From positions 1-64,000 of the forward strand of contig UQGL01000006.1 in the NCBI GenBank assembly GCA_900540595.1: a stretch of DNA of 64,000 bases, given 5' to 3'. A program made the position numbers and the translations under genes. Below, one piece after another: positions 44,002 to 53,329 of this stretch (position 1 is the first letter of the stretch; every line of letters begins with the position of its first letter). This DNA is from an uncultured Oscillospiraceae bacterium (lineage in GTDB: Bacteria > Bacillota > Clostridia > Oscillospirales > Ruminococcaceae). Under the pieces are notes generated by a model. That model was not told the DNA's origin, did not search any database, and saw only the letters and a list, made by a program, of their open reading frames with translations.

Positions 44002-45024
44002 TCAATCCTCGAACTGCTTCAAGAAGCGCAGATCGTTTTCAAACATCAGTCCGATGTTGTTGATGCCGTATTTCAGCATGGCGATACGCTCGATACCAAT
44101 GCCGAAGGCGAAGCCGGAGTAGACATTGGGGTCGATGCCGCAGTTTTCCAGCACGCTGTGATGCACAACACCGGCGCCCAACACCTCGATCCAGCCGGTA
44201 TGCTTGCAGAGCGGGCAGCCCTTGCCGCCGCACTCAAAGCAGGAAACATCGACCTCGACGCTCGGCTCGGTAAACGGGAAGTAGGAAGGACGCAGACGGG
44301 TCTTGACCTCGGCACCGAACAGGGCCTGCACGAACTTATCCAGCATGCCCTGCAGGTCGCAGAGGGTGATGCCCTTGTCAACGACCAGACCTTCCATCTG
44401 GTGGAACATCGGGGAGTGGGTCGCGTCCGAGTCGGAGCGGAACACACGGCCGGGCACCAGCACCTTGATGGGGGGCTTTTCACGATCCATTACACGGATC
44501 TGGCCGCCGCTGGTCTGGGTGCGCAGCACAATGTCATCCGCGACATAGAATGTATCCTGCATATCGCGGGCGGGATGGTTCTTCGGCACATTCAGGCGGG
44601 TGAAGTTGTGGTCATCGTCCTCAATCTCAGGGCCTTCATAAATTTCAAAGCCCATGCCGGAGAATACATCAATGATCTCGTTCTTGACGAGGGTGATGGG
44701 GTGCAGGTTGCCTGTCGTGCGGATCTTGGCGGGCATCGTAATGTCCACCGTCTCGGCAGCGTTGCGGGCAGCCAGCGCTGCCTTCTCGACCTGCTCAGAC
44801 AGGGTCTGGTACTGAGCCTCGACCCACTGCTTGAATTCATTGATGGTCTTGCCAACGGCGGGGCGATCCTCCTTGGGGACATCGCGCAGGCTCTTGGTCA
44901 GGCCTGCGACCTCGCCGTTTTTGCTCAGGTATTTCTGCCAGAAGTCAGAAAGCTGGGCTTTGTCAGTGACAGCTGCGCCGGCCTGCTCAATAGCGGCGCG
45001 CAGCTCCTTGATTTTTTCTTCCAT
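44002..45024 (-). CDS. pheS: Phenylalanine-tRNA ligase alpha subunit
   Basis: The 340-residue class II synthetase core has an N-terminal coiled coil and motifs [28 protein letters not shown] and [31 protein letters not shown] insertion, common in Gram-positive PheS, may bind zinc. AGAGGTG fixes the ATG at 45024. The long in-frame extension upstream is T-box leader, not protein. Confidence 0.96.
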   Translation of the reverse strand: MEEKIKELRAAIEQAGAAVTDKAQLSDFWQKYLSKNGEVAGLTKSLRDVPKEDRPAVGKTINEFKQWVEAQYQTLSEQVEKAALAARNAAETVDITMPAKIRTTGNLHPITLVKNEIIDVFSGMGFEIYEGPEIEDDDHNFTRLNVPKNHPARDMQDTFYVADDIVLRTQTSGGQIRVMDREKPPIKVLVPGRVFRSDSDATHSPMFHQMEGLVVDKGITLCDLQGMLDKFVQALFGAEVKTRLRPSYFPFTEPSVEVDVSCFECGGKGCPLCKHTGWIEVLGAGVVHHSVLENCGIDPNVYSGFAFGIGIERIAMLKYGINNIGLMFENDLRFLKQFED

Positions 45025-45060
45025 AGTACACCTCTGCTTGGCTTTTGGGCCGGAGCCAAA

Positions 45061-45338
45061 TAAAAAGGCCCCGTCCCTGTGTGAAATCAGGGACGAAGCC
45101 TTGTAAATACAATTCTCCGCGGTACCACCCGTGTTCCGTATTATGCAATACGGCACTCTTTGCTGCGGGTAACGGTGCAGGGCCGTTGCGCACTACCGGG
45201 CCGTTGGGCCTTTCCCGCGCACCACTCGGGAGGGAACTTCCGCGCATAATCCCTGCAGGCGGCTTACAGCCGGTGACCGCCCTCTCTTACCCAAGGCGCA
45301 TTGCGCGTACTTACTCCGTCATTGTGTTTTGCGAATAC
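45061..45338 (-). promoter_or_regulatory. Phe-specific T-box leader of pheST
   Basis: On the minus strand the leader contains an AG box (AGAGAGG), a specifier segment GAAGTTCCC whose TTC (45236-45234) is a Phe codon, the T-box GGGTGGTACCGCG (45130-45118) and a terminator stem ending in a U-run (45061-45102). Uncharged tRNA-Phe would favour the antiterminator and allow pheST transcription. Confidence 0.93.
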
Positions 45339-45344
45339 CTGTTT

Positions 45345-45373
45345 AGTATAGCGCGAAATTTACGGCCTGTCAA
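45345..45373 (-). promoter_or_regulatory. Consensus promoter of the pheST T-box operon
   Basis: On the minus strand TTGACA (45373-45368) and TATACT (45350-45345) are 17 bases apart. The -35 overlaps the stop codon of the upstream manC gene. Confidence 0.88.
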
Positions 45374-46686
45374 GCCTGCGGCATGGGATACTTCTGCTTA
45401 TCCTCCACGCTGATGGCCTTGCCAAGCTGCACCTCGATCACCTTCAGCTCGGTATCAGCCAGAATCGTGTGCTTGCAGCCGGCTTTCATCGTCAGAATAT
45501 CCCCTGCCTTGACGGGCTGTGCCTTGCCGTCCAGAATCGCGCGGCCGGTGCCCGAGATAACGGTCCAGACCTCATCGCGGTTCTCGTGGCTGTGGTAGTT
45601 CATGCCGTGACCGGCGTTCAGCGTGATCTTGATGGTCAGGCTTTCATCCTCCACATCCAGCACGCGGAAGGACCCCCACGACTTTTCCGCAAACATGATC
45701 TGCTGGTGGATGCTGTCCACATAGGGCTTGATATAGCTGGACTGCTCCTTATCGGAGACAAGGATACCCTCCGGGCTGGCAGAGACAACAACATCCTTCA
45801 GCCCCATGCAAAGCACAGGTACATCCAGTTCATTGAGAACACGCACATTCTCACAAGTCTCATTCAGCATGGCCTTGCCGATGCTCGGTTCCTGCATGGC
45901 TTCGGTCAGGGTGTTCCAGGTGCCCATATCCTTCCACTGGCCTGCAAAGCGCATGACCTGGATCTTCGATTCATTCTCAACGACCGCATAATCGAAGCTG
46001 ATCTTCTTCAGCGTCTCATATTTATGGAAAAGGTCCTGATAATCGGTAAAATCGATCAGCTCATGTGCCTTGTCCAGCACATAACGCAGCTTGTAGGCAA
46101 ATACGCCGCCGTTCCAAAGCGCACCCTGCGCAATGTACTTTTCCGCTGTGGCGGCATCGGGCTTTTCCTTAAAGGTCTTGACCGGGCTGACGGCATCGGC
46201 GCTCTCCGGGATGATGTAGCCGTACTTTTCGCTGGGATAGGTCGGCTCAATGCCCATGAGCGAGAGGTTGGCGCTGCCCTTTTCCGCAAGATCGGAGAGA
46301 TCCTTTAACGCGGCAAAATAGTCATTGTTGACATACGGGTCCACCGGGCAGACGACCACAGCCTTATCAAGGCCAACGCCCTTTACATCGTGCAGAAAGG
46401 CCGTGGCCAGTGCGATTGCCGGGAAGGTATCGCGGCGGCAGGGCTCAACGCAGACGCCGACCGAATTGCCAAGCTGGTTGTGGATGGACGACACCTGCGT
46501 CTTGCTGGTGGCGATCGTCACGCTGGCATCAGTGTCCACCTCTTTGATCTGGCGGTAGACGCGCTGGACCATCGACTCGTAGCCGTCATCGGTCTTGAAG
46601 ATCTTGATGAACTGCTTGGAACGGATATCGTTCGACAGCGGCCACAGGCGCTTGCCGGAGCCGCCGGACAGCAGAATGATATTCAT
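45370..46686 (-). CDS. manC: Mannose-1-phosphate guanylyltransferase with cupin domain
   Basis: The 438-residue protein has an N-terminal GT-A-like nucleotidyltransferase (MNIILLSGGSGKRLWPLS...KQF, then the FKEKP loop) making GDP-mannose. A C-terminal cupin (about 340-425, MNYHSHENRDEVW...GTGRAILDG) is like the phosphomannose-isomerase half of bifunctional ManC. Whether the cupin isomerises fructose-6-phosphate is unproven. It is last in gmd-fcl-manC, 11 bases after fcl. Confidence 0.9.
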   Translation of the reverse strand: MNIILLSGGSGKRLWPLSNDIRSKQFIKIFKTDDGYESMVQRVYRQIKEVDTDASVTIATSKTQVSSIHNQLGNSVGVCVEPCRRDTFPAIALATAFLHDVKGVGLDKAVVVCPVDPYVNNDYFAALKDLSDLAEKGSANLSLMGIEPTYPSEKYGYIIPESADAVSPVKTFKEKPDAATAEKYIAQGALWNGGVFAYKLRYVLDKAHELIDFTDYQDLFHKYETLKKISFDYAVVENESKIQVMRFAGQWKDMGTWNTLTEAMQEPSIGKAMLNETCENVRVLNELDVPVLCMGLKDVVVSASPEGILVSDKEQSSYIKPYVDSIHQQIMFAEKSWGSFRVLDVEDESLTIKITLNAGHGMNYHSHENRDEVWTVISGTGRAILDGKAQPVKAGDILTMKAGCKHTILADTELKVIEVQLGKAISVEDKQKYPMPQA

Positions 46687-46697
46687 AGCGTTTCCTT

Positions 46698-47642
46698 TCA
46701 GCGCTCGGCGCGCATCGGGTTGTGTAAGAAGTCCTCATAGGACAGGCGCAGGCCGTCCTCCAATTCGGTCTTGTAGGTCCAGCCAAGATTCGTAGCCTTG
46801 GAGACATCCAGCAGCTTGCGGGGCGTGCCGTTGGGCTTGGAGGTGTCCCACTTGATCTCGCCGGTATAGCCCACGACCTTGGCAACCAGCTCGGTCAGCT
46901 CCTTGATGGTCAGCTCCTTGCCGGTGCCGGCGTTGACAGTCTCGTTACCGGAGTAGTTGTTCATCAGGAAAACGCAGAGGTTCGCGAGATCGTCCACATA
47001 CAGGAACTCACGCAGCGGAGAGCCGTCGCCCCAGCAGGTGACGCTCTTGACGCCGTTGACCTTGGCCTCATGGAAGCGGCGGATCAGCGCCGGGACCACA
47101 TGGCTGTGGGTCGGGTGATAGTTGTCGTTAGGGCCATAGAGGTTGGTGGGCATAACCGAGATATAGTCGGTGCCGTACTGGCGGTTCAGGAACTCGCAGT
47201 ATTTCAGGCCGCTGATTTTGGCGAGGGCGTAGGCCTCGTTGGTCTTTTCCAGCTCGCTGGTCAGCAGGCAGCTTTCCTTCATCGGCTGGGGCGCCATACG
47301 GGGATAAATGCAGGAGGAGCCGAGGAATTCCAGCTTTTTGCAGCCGCTCTGCCAGGCAGAGTGAATGACATTCATCTCCAGCGTCATATTGAACCACATA
47401 AAGTCAGCCAGTGCCTCCTGATTGGCAACGATACCGCCGACCTTGGCGGCTGCCAGAAAGACATACTCGGGCTTTTCCTCTGCAAAAAAGCGCTCGACAT
47501 CCTCCTGACGGCAGAGGTCCAACTCCTTATGCGTGCGGGTGATGATATTGGTGTAGCCCTGACGCTGCAGCTCGCGCACGATGGCGCTGCCCACCATGCC
47601 GCGATGGCCGGCGACATAAATTTTAGCATTCTTTTCCATCAT
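46698..47642 (-). CDS. fcl: GDP-L-fucose synthase
   Basis: The 314-residue SDR enzyme does the epimerisation and reduction of GDP-4-keto-6-deoxymannose to GDP-fucose. The NADP loop is VAGHRGMVGSAIV, and the catalytic Tyr-x3-Lys is YALAKI after GSSCIYPR. AAGG eight bases before the first of two adjacent ATGs supports 47642. It lies 33 bases after gmd. Confidence 0.95.
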   Translation of the reverse strand: MMEKNAKIYVAGHRGMVGSAIVRELQRQGYTNIITRTHKELDLCRQEDVERFFAEEKPEYVFLAAAKVGGIVANQEALADFMWFNMTLEMNVIHSAWQSGCKKLEFLGSSCIYPRMAPQPMKESCLLTSELEKTNEAYALAKISGLKYCEFLNRQYGTDYISVMPTNLYGPNDNYHPTHSHVVPALIRRFHEAKVNGVKSVTCWGDGSPLREFLYVDDLANLCVFLMNNYSGNETVNAGTGKELTIKELTELVAKVVGYTGEIKWDTSKPNGTPRKLLDVSKATNLGWTYKTELEDGLRLSYEDFLHNPMRAER

Positions 47643-47675
47643 GATTGTTACCTTCTTTTGATGCTTTTGGTGAAA

Positions 47676-48764
47676 TTATTTGATAACGCCCTTCTCGAGA
47701 TATTCAGCCAGATTGGTCTTGATATGCTCCTCGGCGCGCTCTACGGCGACCTTCTTCATATCATGATCGACCATGATCTTGACAAGCTCTGCAAAAGTGG
47801 TCTTGGTGGGGTTCCAGCCCAGCTCGCGCTTGGCCTTGCTGGGGTCACCCCACAGGTTGACAACATCGGTGGGGCGGTAGAAATCGGGGCTGACCTCGAT
47901 GACGACCTTGCCCGTAGCCTTGTCGATGCCCTTTTCGTTCATGCCCTCGCCCACAAATTCCAGCTCGATGCCGACATTGTGGAAGGCCAGCTCGCAGAAC
48001 TCGCGCACGGAGTGCTGCTCGCCGGTAGCGATCACAAAATCCTCGGGGGTCTTGTTCTGCAAAATCAGCCACATGCACTCGACATAATCCTTGGCATAGC
48101 CCCAGTCGCGCAGGCTGGACAGATTGCCGAGATAGAGCTTGTCCTGCTTGCCCTGCGCAATGCGGGCAGCGGCCAGCGTGATCTTGCGGGTGACGAAGGT
48201 CTCGCCGCGGCGCTCAGACTCGTGGTTGAAAAGAATACCGGAGCAGCAGAACATATTGTAGGCCTCGCGGTATTCCTTGACGATCCAGAAGCCGTACTGC
48301 TTGGCAACAGCGTAGGGGCTGTAGGGATGGAACGGGGTGTTCTCGTTCTGGGGGACCTCCTCGACCTTGCCGTACAGCTCGGAGGTGGAGGCCTGATAGA
48401 TGCGGCAGGTGTCCTTCAGGCCGCAGAGGCGCACAGCCTCCAGCACGCGCAGCACGCCGGTGGCATCGACATCGGCTGTGAACTCCGGCACATCGAAGCT
48501 GACCTGCACATGGCTCTGGGCGGCCAGATTGTAGATCTCATCAGGGCGCACGGTGCTGACAACCGAGAGGATGCTCATCGAATCGCTCAGATCGCCGTAG
48601 TGCAGGTGGAAGTTGGGGTGACCCTCCAGATGGGCGATGCGCTCACGGTAATCAACGGAGGAGCGGCGGATAACGCCGTGGACATCGTAGCCCTTCTCAA
48701 GCAAAAACTCTGCCAGATAGCTGCCGTCCTGACCGGTAACACCGGTGATCAGTGCTTTTTTCAT
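47676..48764 (-). CDS. gmd: GDP-mannose 4,6-dehydratase
   Basis: The 362-residue SDR begins [30 protein letters not shown], with [14 protein letters not shown] active site and YxxxK in [10 protein letters not shown]. It makes GDP-4-keto-6-deoxy-D-mannose from GDP-mannose. Being first in the operon, it has a 218-base divergent region shared with an AraC regulator. Confidence 0.96.
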   Translation of the reverse strand: MKKALITGVTGQDGSYLAEFLLEKGYDVHGVIRRSSVDYRERIAHLEGHPNFHLHYGDLSDSMSILSVVSTVRPDEIYNLAAQSHVQVSFDVPEFTADVDATGVLRVLEAVRLCGLKDTCRIYQASTSELYGKVEEVPQNENTPFHPYSPYAVAKQYGFWIVKEYREAYNMFCCSGILFNHESERRGETFVTRKITLAAARIAQGKQDKLYLGNLSSLRDWGYAKDYVECMWLILQNKTPEDFVIATGEQHSVREFCELAFHNVGIELEFVGEGMNEKGIDKATGKVVIEVSPDFYRPTDVVNLWGDPSKAKRELGWNPTKTTFAELVKIMVDHDMKKVAVERAEEHIKTNLAEYLEKGVIK

Positions 48765-48982
48765 AATGCGGTTTCCCTTTCATCTGTATCTTGCGCGGTG
48801 ATTTTGCGCGTAGTTCTCTGTATGTTTGTTATTCTACCGCATTATTTTTCTTTTTTGCAGGGCGAATCTTGCAAAAGACTAGCATTATATTGACTTTTTT
48901 GGTATACTGGGTTTGCAGTGCTGAGAGGCTAAGATGTCGGGGCGGGCATTGCTCACCCACACAAAACAAGGAAGGTACAGTT

Positions 48983-49843
48983 ATGGAAGCACCGTTATTT
49001 GACGGCAAGCTGGTGCATTCCCAGCGTATTATTTATACACCCTCCCCCTTTGCACGGTCGAATCTTGTGCATTTGCAGGAGGTTGGCCGGCTGCAGGCGC
49101 GCAGCCCCCATGCCAGCACCCGTAAAGGGCTGGCCTCCTACCTGTTCTTCATGGTGGAGAGCGGCAGCGGCACCTTGGAATATGATGGCACCACTCGCGC
49201 CCTGCGCGCCGGGGACTGCGCATTTCTTGACTGCCGCAAGCCGTACCGCCATTATACGGGCGAGGACCTGTGGCAGCTGCGCTGGGTGCATTTTTACGGC
49301 CCGAACATGGGCGCCATCTACAAAAAGTACGAGGAGCGCGGCGGTCAGCCAAGCTTCCGCGCAGAGAATGCAGCCGCCTATGCTGCGCTGCTGGAAACTC
49401 TGTACACACTGGCCGATTCCGACAATTATGTGCGCGACATGCAGATATGCGAAAAGCTGCTGGCCTTGCTGACCCTGCTGATGCAGGAAAGCTGGCACCC
49501 CGAGGCCGTGCGCGCAGGAGGTGCAAAACGGCAGAATCTGCAGGAGATCAAGGACTATCTTGACGCCCACTATGGAGAAAAGATCACACTGGACGCCTTG
49601 GCGGAGCAGTTTTACATCAATAAATTCTACCTGACCCGCGTTTTTAAAGAGCAGTTCGGTCAGACGGTCACAGGTTACCTGATGCAGCTGCGCATCACGC
49701 AGGCAAAGCGTCTGTTGCGATTCAGTGATAAAAACATTGAGGTTATCGCACAGGAATGCGGCATGAGCGATGCCAATTACTTTTCGCGCATCTTCAAAAA
49801 GGTGGAGGGCACAACACCGGGCCAGTACCGGCGGCAATGGTAA
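48983..49843 (+). CDS. AraC-family regulator
   Basis: The 286 residues form an N-terminal cupin sensor (about 15-110, with GSGTLEYDGTTRALRAGDCAFLD) and a C-terminal double helix-turn-helix (ITLDALAEQFYINKFYLTRVFKEQFGQTV... and IEVIAQECGMSDANYFSRIFKKVEGTTP). GGAAGG precedes the ATG at 48983. Cupin-AraC proteins often sense carbohydrates. It is divergent from the GDP-fucose genes, which may be its target (inference). Confidence 0.9.
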   Translation: MEAPLFDGKLVHSQRIIYTPSPFARSNLVHLQEVGRLQARSPHASTRKGLASYLFFMVESGSGTLEYDGTTRALRAGDCAFLDCRKPYRHYTGEDLWQLRWVHFYGPNMGAIYKKYEERGGQPSFRAENAAAYAALLETLYTLADSDNYVRDMQICEKLLALLTLLMQESWHPEAVRAGGAKRQNLQEIKDYLDAHYGEKITLDALAEQFYINKFYLTRVFKEQFGQTVTGYLMQLRITQAKRLLRFSDKNIEVIAQECGMSDANYFSRIFKKVEGTTPGQYRRQW

Positions 49844-49847
49844 GCAA

Positions 49848-49886
49848 AGCGCAGGAGCCATGCTTGGGCGGCATGGCTCCTGCGCT
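49848..49886. terminator. Bidirectional terminator, AraC gene and WG lipoprotein
   Basis: A perfect 16-bp stem (49848-49863 with 49871-49886) is followed by GTTTCATTG. It begins four bases after the regulator stop and ends three bases before the convergent lipoprotein stop. Confidence 0.88.
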
Positions 49887-49889
49887 GTT

Positions 49890-51188
49890 TCATTGTGTTA
49901 TTTTTTCAAGATGATCCATGCTGACCCAGCCGTGCCACCTGCCGTAGAGAGTCAGCATCCAGCAACCATCCTCGCTGCGGCCCAGCTCCTGCAGGGCGGT
50001 GTATTCCGGCACAAGGCTGATTTTTTCGTAGCTTGTGTCCGGCCCTACACGCAGCCGCAGGCCTCCGGCTGCGGTGACCCGCCAAAAGGCGTCTGTTGCC
50101 TTTAGCTCCTTCGGACCAACCTGAAAGCGCATTTTGGCATCCTGCCAATGCTCCGGCACGCCGGGCAGCGTTCTGCTCTGCCAGTGTCCGTCCCGCTGCA
50201 GCCAGAGGATATGGCCATTCCAAGCGGCACCTGCATAATCGCAGGGGATGTACTCCTTCCCGGCGGCGTCCAGCACACCCCATTTCCCGTCACGGCAGAT
50301 GGCAGCATACCCATTCAGCAGGGGTGAGGCATACTTTGGCGTGTAATCCTCATAAAAATCCAAGCCGCCGTAGACTGCGTCATACACAGCTTGTGTTACC
50401 TGATTTCCCTTCCGGTCAAGGTAGGCCCATTTATCACCGATCTTGACTGGGGCCAGGGGTTGGTCATAAAAGCAGCCTGCAGACGCATAGGTAATGCCGT
50501 TCAGAAGGTCTCCATCAGAATTGGCAAAAACAATTCCGCCGCCCTCGGCTGTCGTATAATAGTCCGGGTCACCGTTTCCGGATGTCCACACACTCCGCAC
50601 ACAAGGCAGATAATCCCCATACAGAGCATCGCCATCGTTCAGTTCGGCAGCACCGCCCATCATGCCGGCGCTTTTGCATACGCGGCCGGTGTTGATGTCA
50701 TAGGTCCATGTATAGCTCTGCCCGTCATGCTCACCGGTGCAGAGCGTGCCGGCATTTTCGGCGGCAAGCGCCGCCTCATAGCTGCTGCGCTCCGCATCAT
50801 CCATCGGGGCCGAGGTGCTGAGAAAATGCCAGCGCAGACAGCCGTTGGCGCAGCGTTCGATCGGCCGGTCGGAGATACAGGGCAGCAGGACGGTGCCGTC
50901 ACTTTTCATCAGGCCCCATTTTCCGTCCATGCACATCGTATAATAGCCGTCTGTGGCAAGCCCGTCCTGCGCCAGCAGCTGGCCGCTTCGGGTATCCTGC
51001 TGCTGCAGCTGGATGGCCGTATATTCACTGGCTGCGGTTTCATCTGTTTGGTCGGGCTGGCTGGTCGGGGCAGTTTCCGGTGTCTGGGCGGGCGTTGTCG
51101 TCGGCGCAGGTGTGCCGATCACATCGGCCGGCCGTGACGCGCAGCCTGCCAGCAGCAGTATTGCAAGGGCGCAAAGGATCCGTTTCAT
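49890..51188 (-). CDS. Lipoprotein with WG repeats and SH3b domain
   Basis: The 432-residue lipoprotein (lipobox LLAGC) has a Thr/Pro/Gln tether (about 25-55) and WG-type beta-hairpin repeats (GKWGLMKSDGTVLLP, DKWAYLDRKGNQV, GKWGVLDAAGKEYIP). A C-terminal SH3b-like domain (VTAAGGLRLRVGPDTSYEKISLV...GRWHGWV) may bind wall. It is the third gene after the desulfurase and ttcA with a 27-base gap. Its role is unknown, with surface binding likely. Confidence 0.82.
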   Translation of the reverse strand: MKRILCALAILLLAGCASRPADVIGTPAPTTTPAQTPETAPTSQPDQTDETAASEYTAIQLQQQDTRSGQLLAQDGLATDGYYTMCMDGKWGLMKSDGTVLLPCISDRPIERCANGCLRWHFLSTSAPMDDAERSSYEAALAAENAGTLCTGEHDGQSYTWTYDINTGRVCKSAGMMGGAAELNDGDALYGDYLPCVRSVWTSGNGDPDYYTTAEGGGIVFANSDGDLLNGITYASAGCFYDQPLAPVKIGDKWAYLDRKGNQVTQAVYDAVYGGLDFYEDYTPKYASPLLNGYAAICRDGKWGVLDAAGKEYIPCDYAGAAWNGHILWLQRDGHWQSRTLPGVPEHWQDAKMRFQVGPKELKATDAFWRVTAAGGLRLRVGPDTSYEKISLVPEYTALQELGRSEDGCWMLTLYGRWHGWVSMDHLEKITQ

Positions 51189-51215
51189 AGGTACCCCCTG
51201 TGTATAGCAGCCAAA

Positions 51216-52088
51216 TCATTCCCGGGCGTTTTTTAGTTCCTCCTCAATACGGTCAAACCGCTCTAAGAAGGAATGCTCCTCTCCCTCGGTCTTGTAGCCG
51301 GGCATCGTGTCCAGCGCAACAGCGTGGATGCTGCGGAAGATGCTGTTCTCAATATTCGGATTGTCACGCATCAGGCGGCGCAGCAGGACCTTGATTTCCT
51401 GCCGCTTGGAGCCGCCGCCCCCATTGTCGCAGATGGTGCAGGCCTCGGTAAAGCGGCAGGCGCACTGGATAAATTCAAGGTCATTGTACCGCCGCCATGC
51501 GATGATGTCCTCCTCGCGGATGCAGTAGAGCGGGCGGATCAGCGTCATACCCGGGAAATTTGTGCTGTGCAGCTTGGGCGGCATGGCCTGCAGCTGCGAG
51601 CCGTAGAACATGCTCATGACGGTTGTCTCGATAACATCATTGAAATGATGGCCGAGCGCGATTTTGTTGCAGCCAAGCTGCTGCGCTTTTTTATACAGAT
51701 GGCCACGGCGCATCCGGGCACAAAGGTAGCAGGGGGATTTATCGCTATTGTTTGCCACATCAAAGATGTTTGTTTCAAACATCGTGATGGGAATATGCAG
51801 CAGTGCGGCGTTGCTCTCGATCTTTTGGCGGTTGATTTCGTTATAGCCGGGGTCCATGACGAGATAGACCAGCTCAAACGGAACCTCGCTGTGGCGCTGC
51901 AGCTCCTGCAAAAGCTTGGCCATGACCATAGAATCCTTACCGCCGGAAATACAGACGGCGATCTTGTCCCCCGCCTGGATCAGCTCATATCGCTTGACGG
52001 CTACGATAAAGGGTGTCCACAGCTGCTTGCGAAATTTTTTGATGATGCTGCGCTCGATTTTTTGATATGCTTCTAATTGGCGTTCCAA
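51216..52088 (-). CDS. ttcA: tRNA 2-thiocytidine synthetase (TtcA-type)
   Basis: This 290-residue PP-loop ATPase has ISGGKDSMV for ATP and the CxxC pair CYLC (in PCYLCARMRRGHLY) for Fe-S or sulfur chemistry. GHHFNDVIET follows. It thiolates cytidine 32 in tRNAs using sulfur from a cysteine desulfurase, and one is encoded three bases upstream. A TtcA relative with a different base target cannot be excluded. Confidence 0.88.
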   Translation of the reverse strand: MERQLEAYQKIERSIIKKFRKQLWTPFIVAVKRYELIQAGDKIAVCISGGKDSMVMAKLLQELQRHSEVPFELVYLVMDPGYNEINRQKIESNAALLHIPITMFETNIFDVANNSDKSPCYLCARMRRGHLYKKAQQLGCNKIALGHHFNDVIETTVMSMFYGSQLQAMPPKLHSTNFPGMTLIRPLYCIREEDIIAWRRYNDLEFIQCACRFTEACTICDNGGGGSKRQEIKVLLRRLMRDNPNIENSIFRSIHAVALDTMPGYKTEGEEHSFLERFDRIEEELKNARE

Positions 52089-52091
52089 CGG

Positions 52092-53222
52092 TCAATTCTC
52101 CTTGTTTGTCAGGGTTTTGTAGCAGGTATCGAAGGCCTGCAGGAAGCCTTCGATTTCTTCCTCGGTCGTCAGGTGGCTTAAACTGATGCGCCAGCTGGAC
52201 AGCGCATTGCGGCGGTCGCGGCTGACAGCAAACACGGCCTTGGACGGCATCCCGTCCGAGGAACAGGCAGATTTGACCGAAACACAGACCCCCTGCTCAC
52301 TGAGAGCCTGCTGGAACCGCGTCCCCTTGATGCCGGTAACGCTGACATTGATGATGTGCGGCACTGCAGTCTCGGGGCTGTTGATGCGCACAAGGCTGTA
52401 GCGCCGCAGCGCTGCCAAAAGGCGGTCATGCAGCAAGCGGACCTGCGCAGTGCGCGCCGCCTGTGCGTCCAGCGCCAATGTCAGCGCCGCATCCAGACTG
52501 ACCGCCAGCCCGAGCGTGGGGGTGCCGCTGCGGTAGATCGTAGTACTGGCCCCGCCGGAGATCTGCGGTGTGATCACCAGCCCGCGCCGCTTATACAGCG
52601 CACCGATGCCGTTGAGGCCGTAAAATTTATGAGCCGTAAAGCTCATGGTGTCCACACCGTCCAGCCAGAGGTCCGTTTTGCCTACGGCCTGTGTTGCGTC
52701 CACATGCAGGCGGCAGCCGGGGTACAATTTGACGAGCTCTGCAATTTCTCGAATGGGCTGCACGGTACCCAATTCACTGTCCACGGCGCAGACTGCTACC
52801 AGAATCGTATCATCGCGCAGCAGCTCCCGCAGCTGGTCAAGGTCTACCCTGCCGTCACGGCCGATGCGCAGCAGGTCGATCTCGTATCCCTGCTGCTGCA
52901 GGACGGATAAGGACGCCCCCACAGAGGAATGCTCCAGTTCGGTGGAGATGATGTGCTTACCGATATGCCGTGCGGCCTGTGCAATGCCCTTGACAGCAAG
53001 GTTGTTGGCCTCGCTTGCGCCAGAGGTGTAGATGATCTCGGCCGGCTGCACGCCGAGGTGCTGCGCAATAGAGCTCGTCACACGGTCCATCTCAGCCCGG
53101 GCCTGCTGCCCGGCGATATGGGTGGAGTTGGGGTTGGCAATGTAGCGTTGCTCCGCCGCGATAAAGGCGTTCAAAACGGCCGGGTCTGCCGGGGTGTTGG
53201 CGGTATAATCAAGGTAGATCAT
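52092..53222 (-). CDS. Cysteine desulfurase (NifS/IscS family)
   Basis: This 376-residue PLP enzyme has the PLP-Lys in SFTAHKFYGLNGIG, His in STELEHSS and the persulfide Cys in SVKSACSSDGMPSKAV. It supplies sulfur for tRNA thiolation and perhaps Fe-S clusters. Here it is co-transcribed with ttcA, so tRNA thiolation is the likely main role. No scaffold protein IscU is beside it. Confidence 0.93.
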   Translation of the reverse strand: MIYLDYTANTPADPAVLNAFIAAEQRYIANPNSTHIAGQQARAEMDRVTSSIAQHLGVQPAEIIYTSGASEANNLAVKGIAQAARHIGKHIISTELEHSSVGASLSVLQQQGYEIDLLRIGRDGRVDLDQLRELLRDDTILVAVCAVDSELGTVQPIREIAELVKLYPGCRLHVDATQAVGKTDLWLDGVDTMSFTAHKFYGLNGIGALYKRRGLVITPQISGGASTTIYRSGTPTLGLAVSLDAALTLALDAQAARTAQVRLLHDRLLAALRRYSLVRINSPETAVPHIINVSVTGIKGTRFQQALSEQGVCVSVKSACSSDGMPSKAVFAVSRDRRNALSSWRISLSHLTTEEEIEGFLQAFDTCYKTLTNKEN

Positions 53223-53244
53223 GGCGTGTGCCCTCTTTTACAGT

Positions 53245-53296
53245 AGTATACCGGAATAGTATACCGCAGTTTCCTACTTTGTCAATAGGAATTGAC
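53245..53296 (-). promoter_or_regulatory. Promoter with operator-like repeats of the desulfurase-ttcA operon
   Basis: On the minus strand TTGACA (53285-53280) and TATACT (53263-53258) are 16 bases apart. A perfect inverted repeat GTCAAT-AGGA-ATTGAC (53281-53296) covers the -35. A second TATACT with the same flank lies 13 bases downstream (53250-53245). Both suggest regulated initiation, by an unidentified factor. Confidence 0.75.
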
Positions 53297-53329
53297 ACCA
53301 CGCAAAACCCCTGCACAAGGCCGGGGAAA

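Noticed and set aside
45025..45156. N-terminal extension of PheS
   Set aside because: The in-frame extension is T-box terminator and leader sequence. A ribosome site marks the start at 45024.
48915..48982. TPP-riboswitch-like CTGAGA upstream of the AraC gene
   Set aside because: Only the short CTGAGA core is present. The second conserved arm and thiamine genes are missing.
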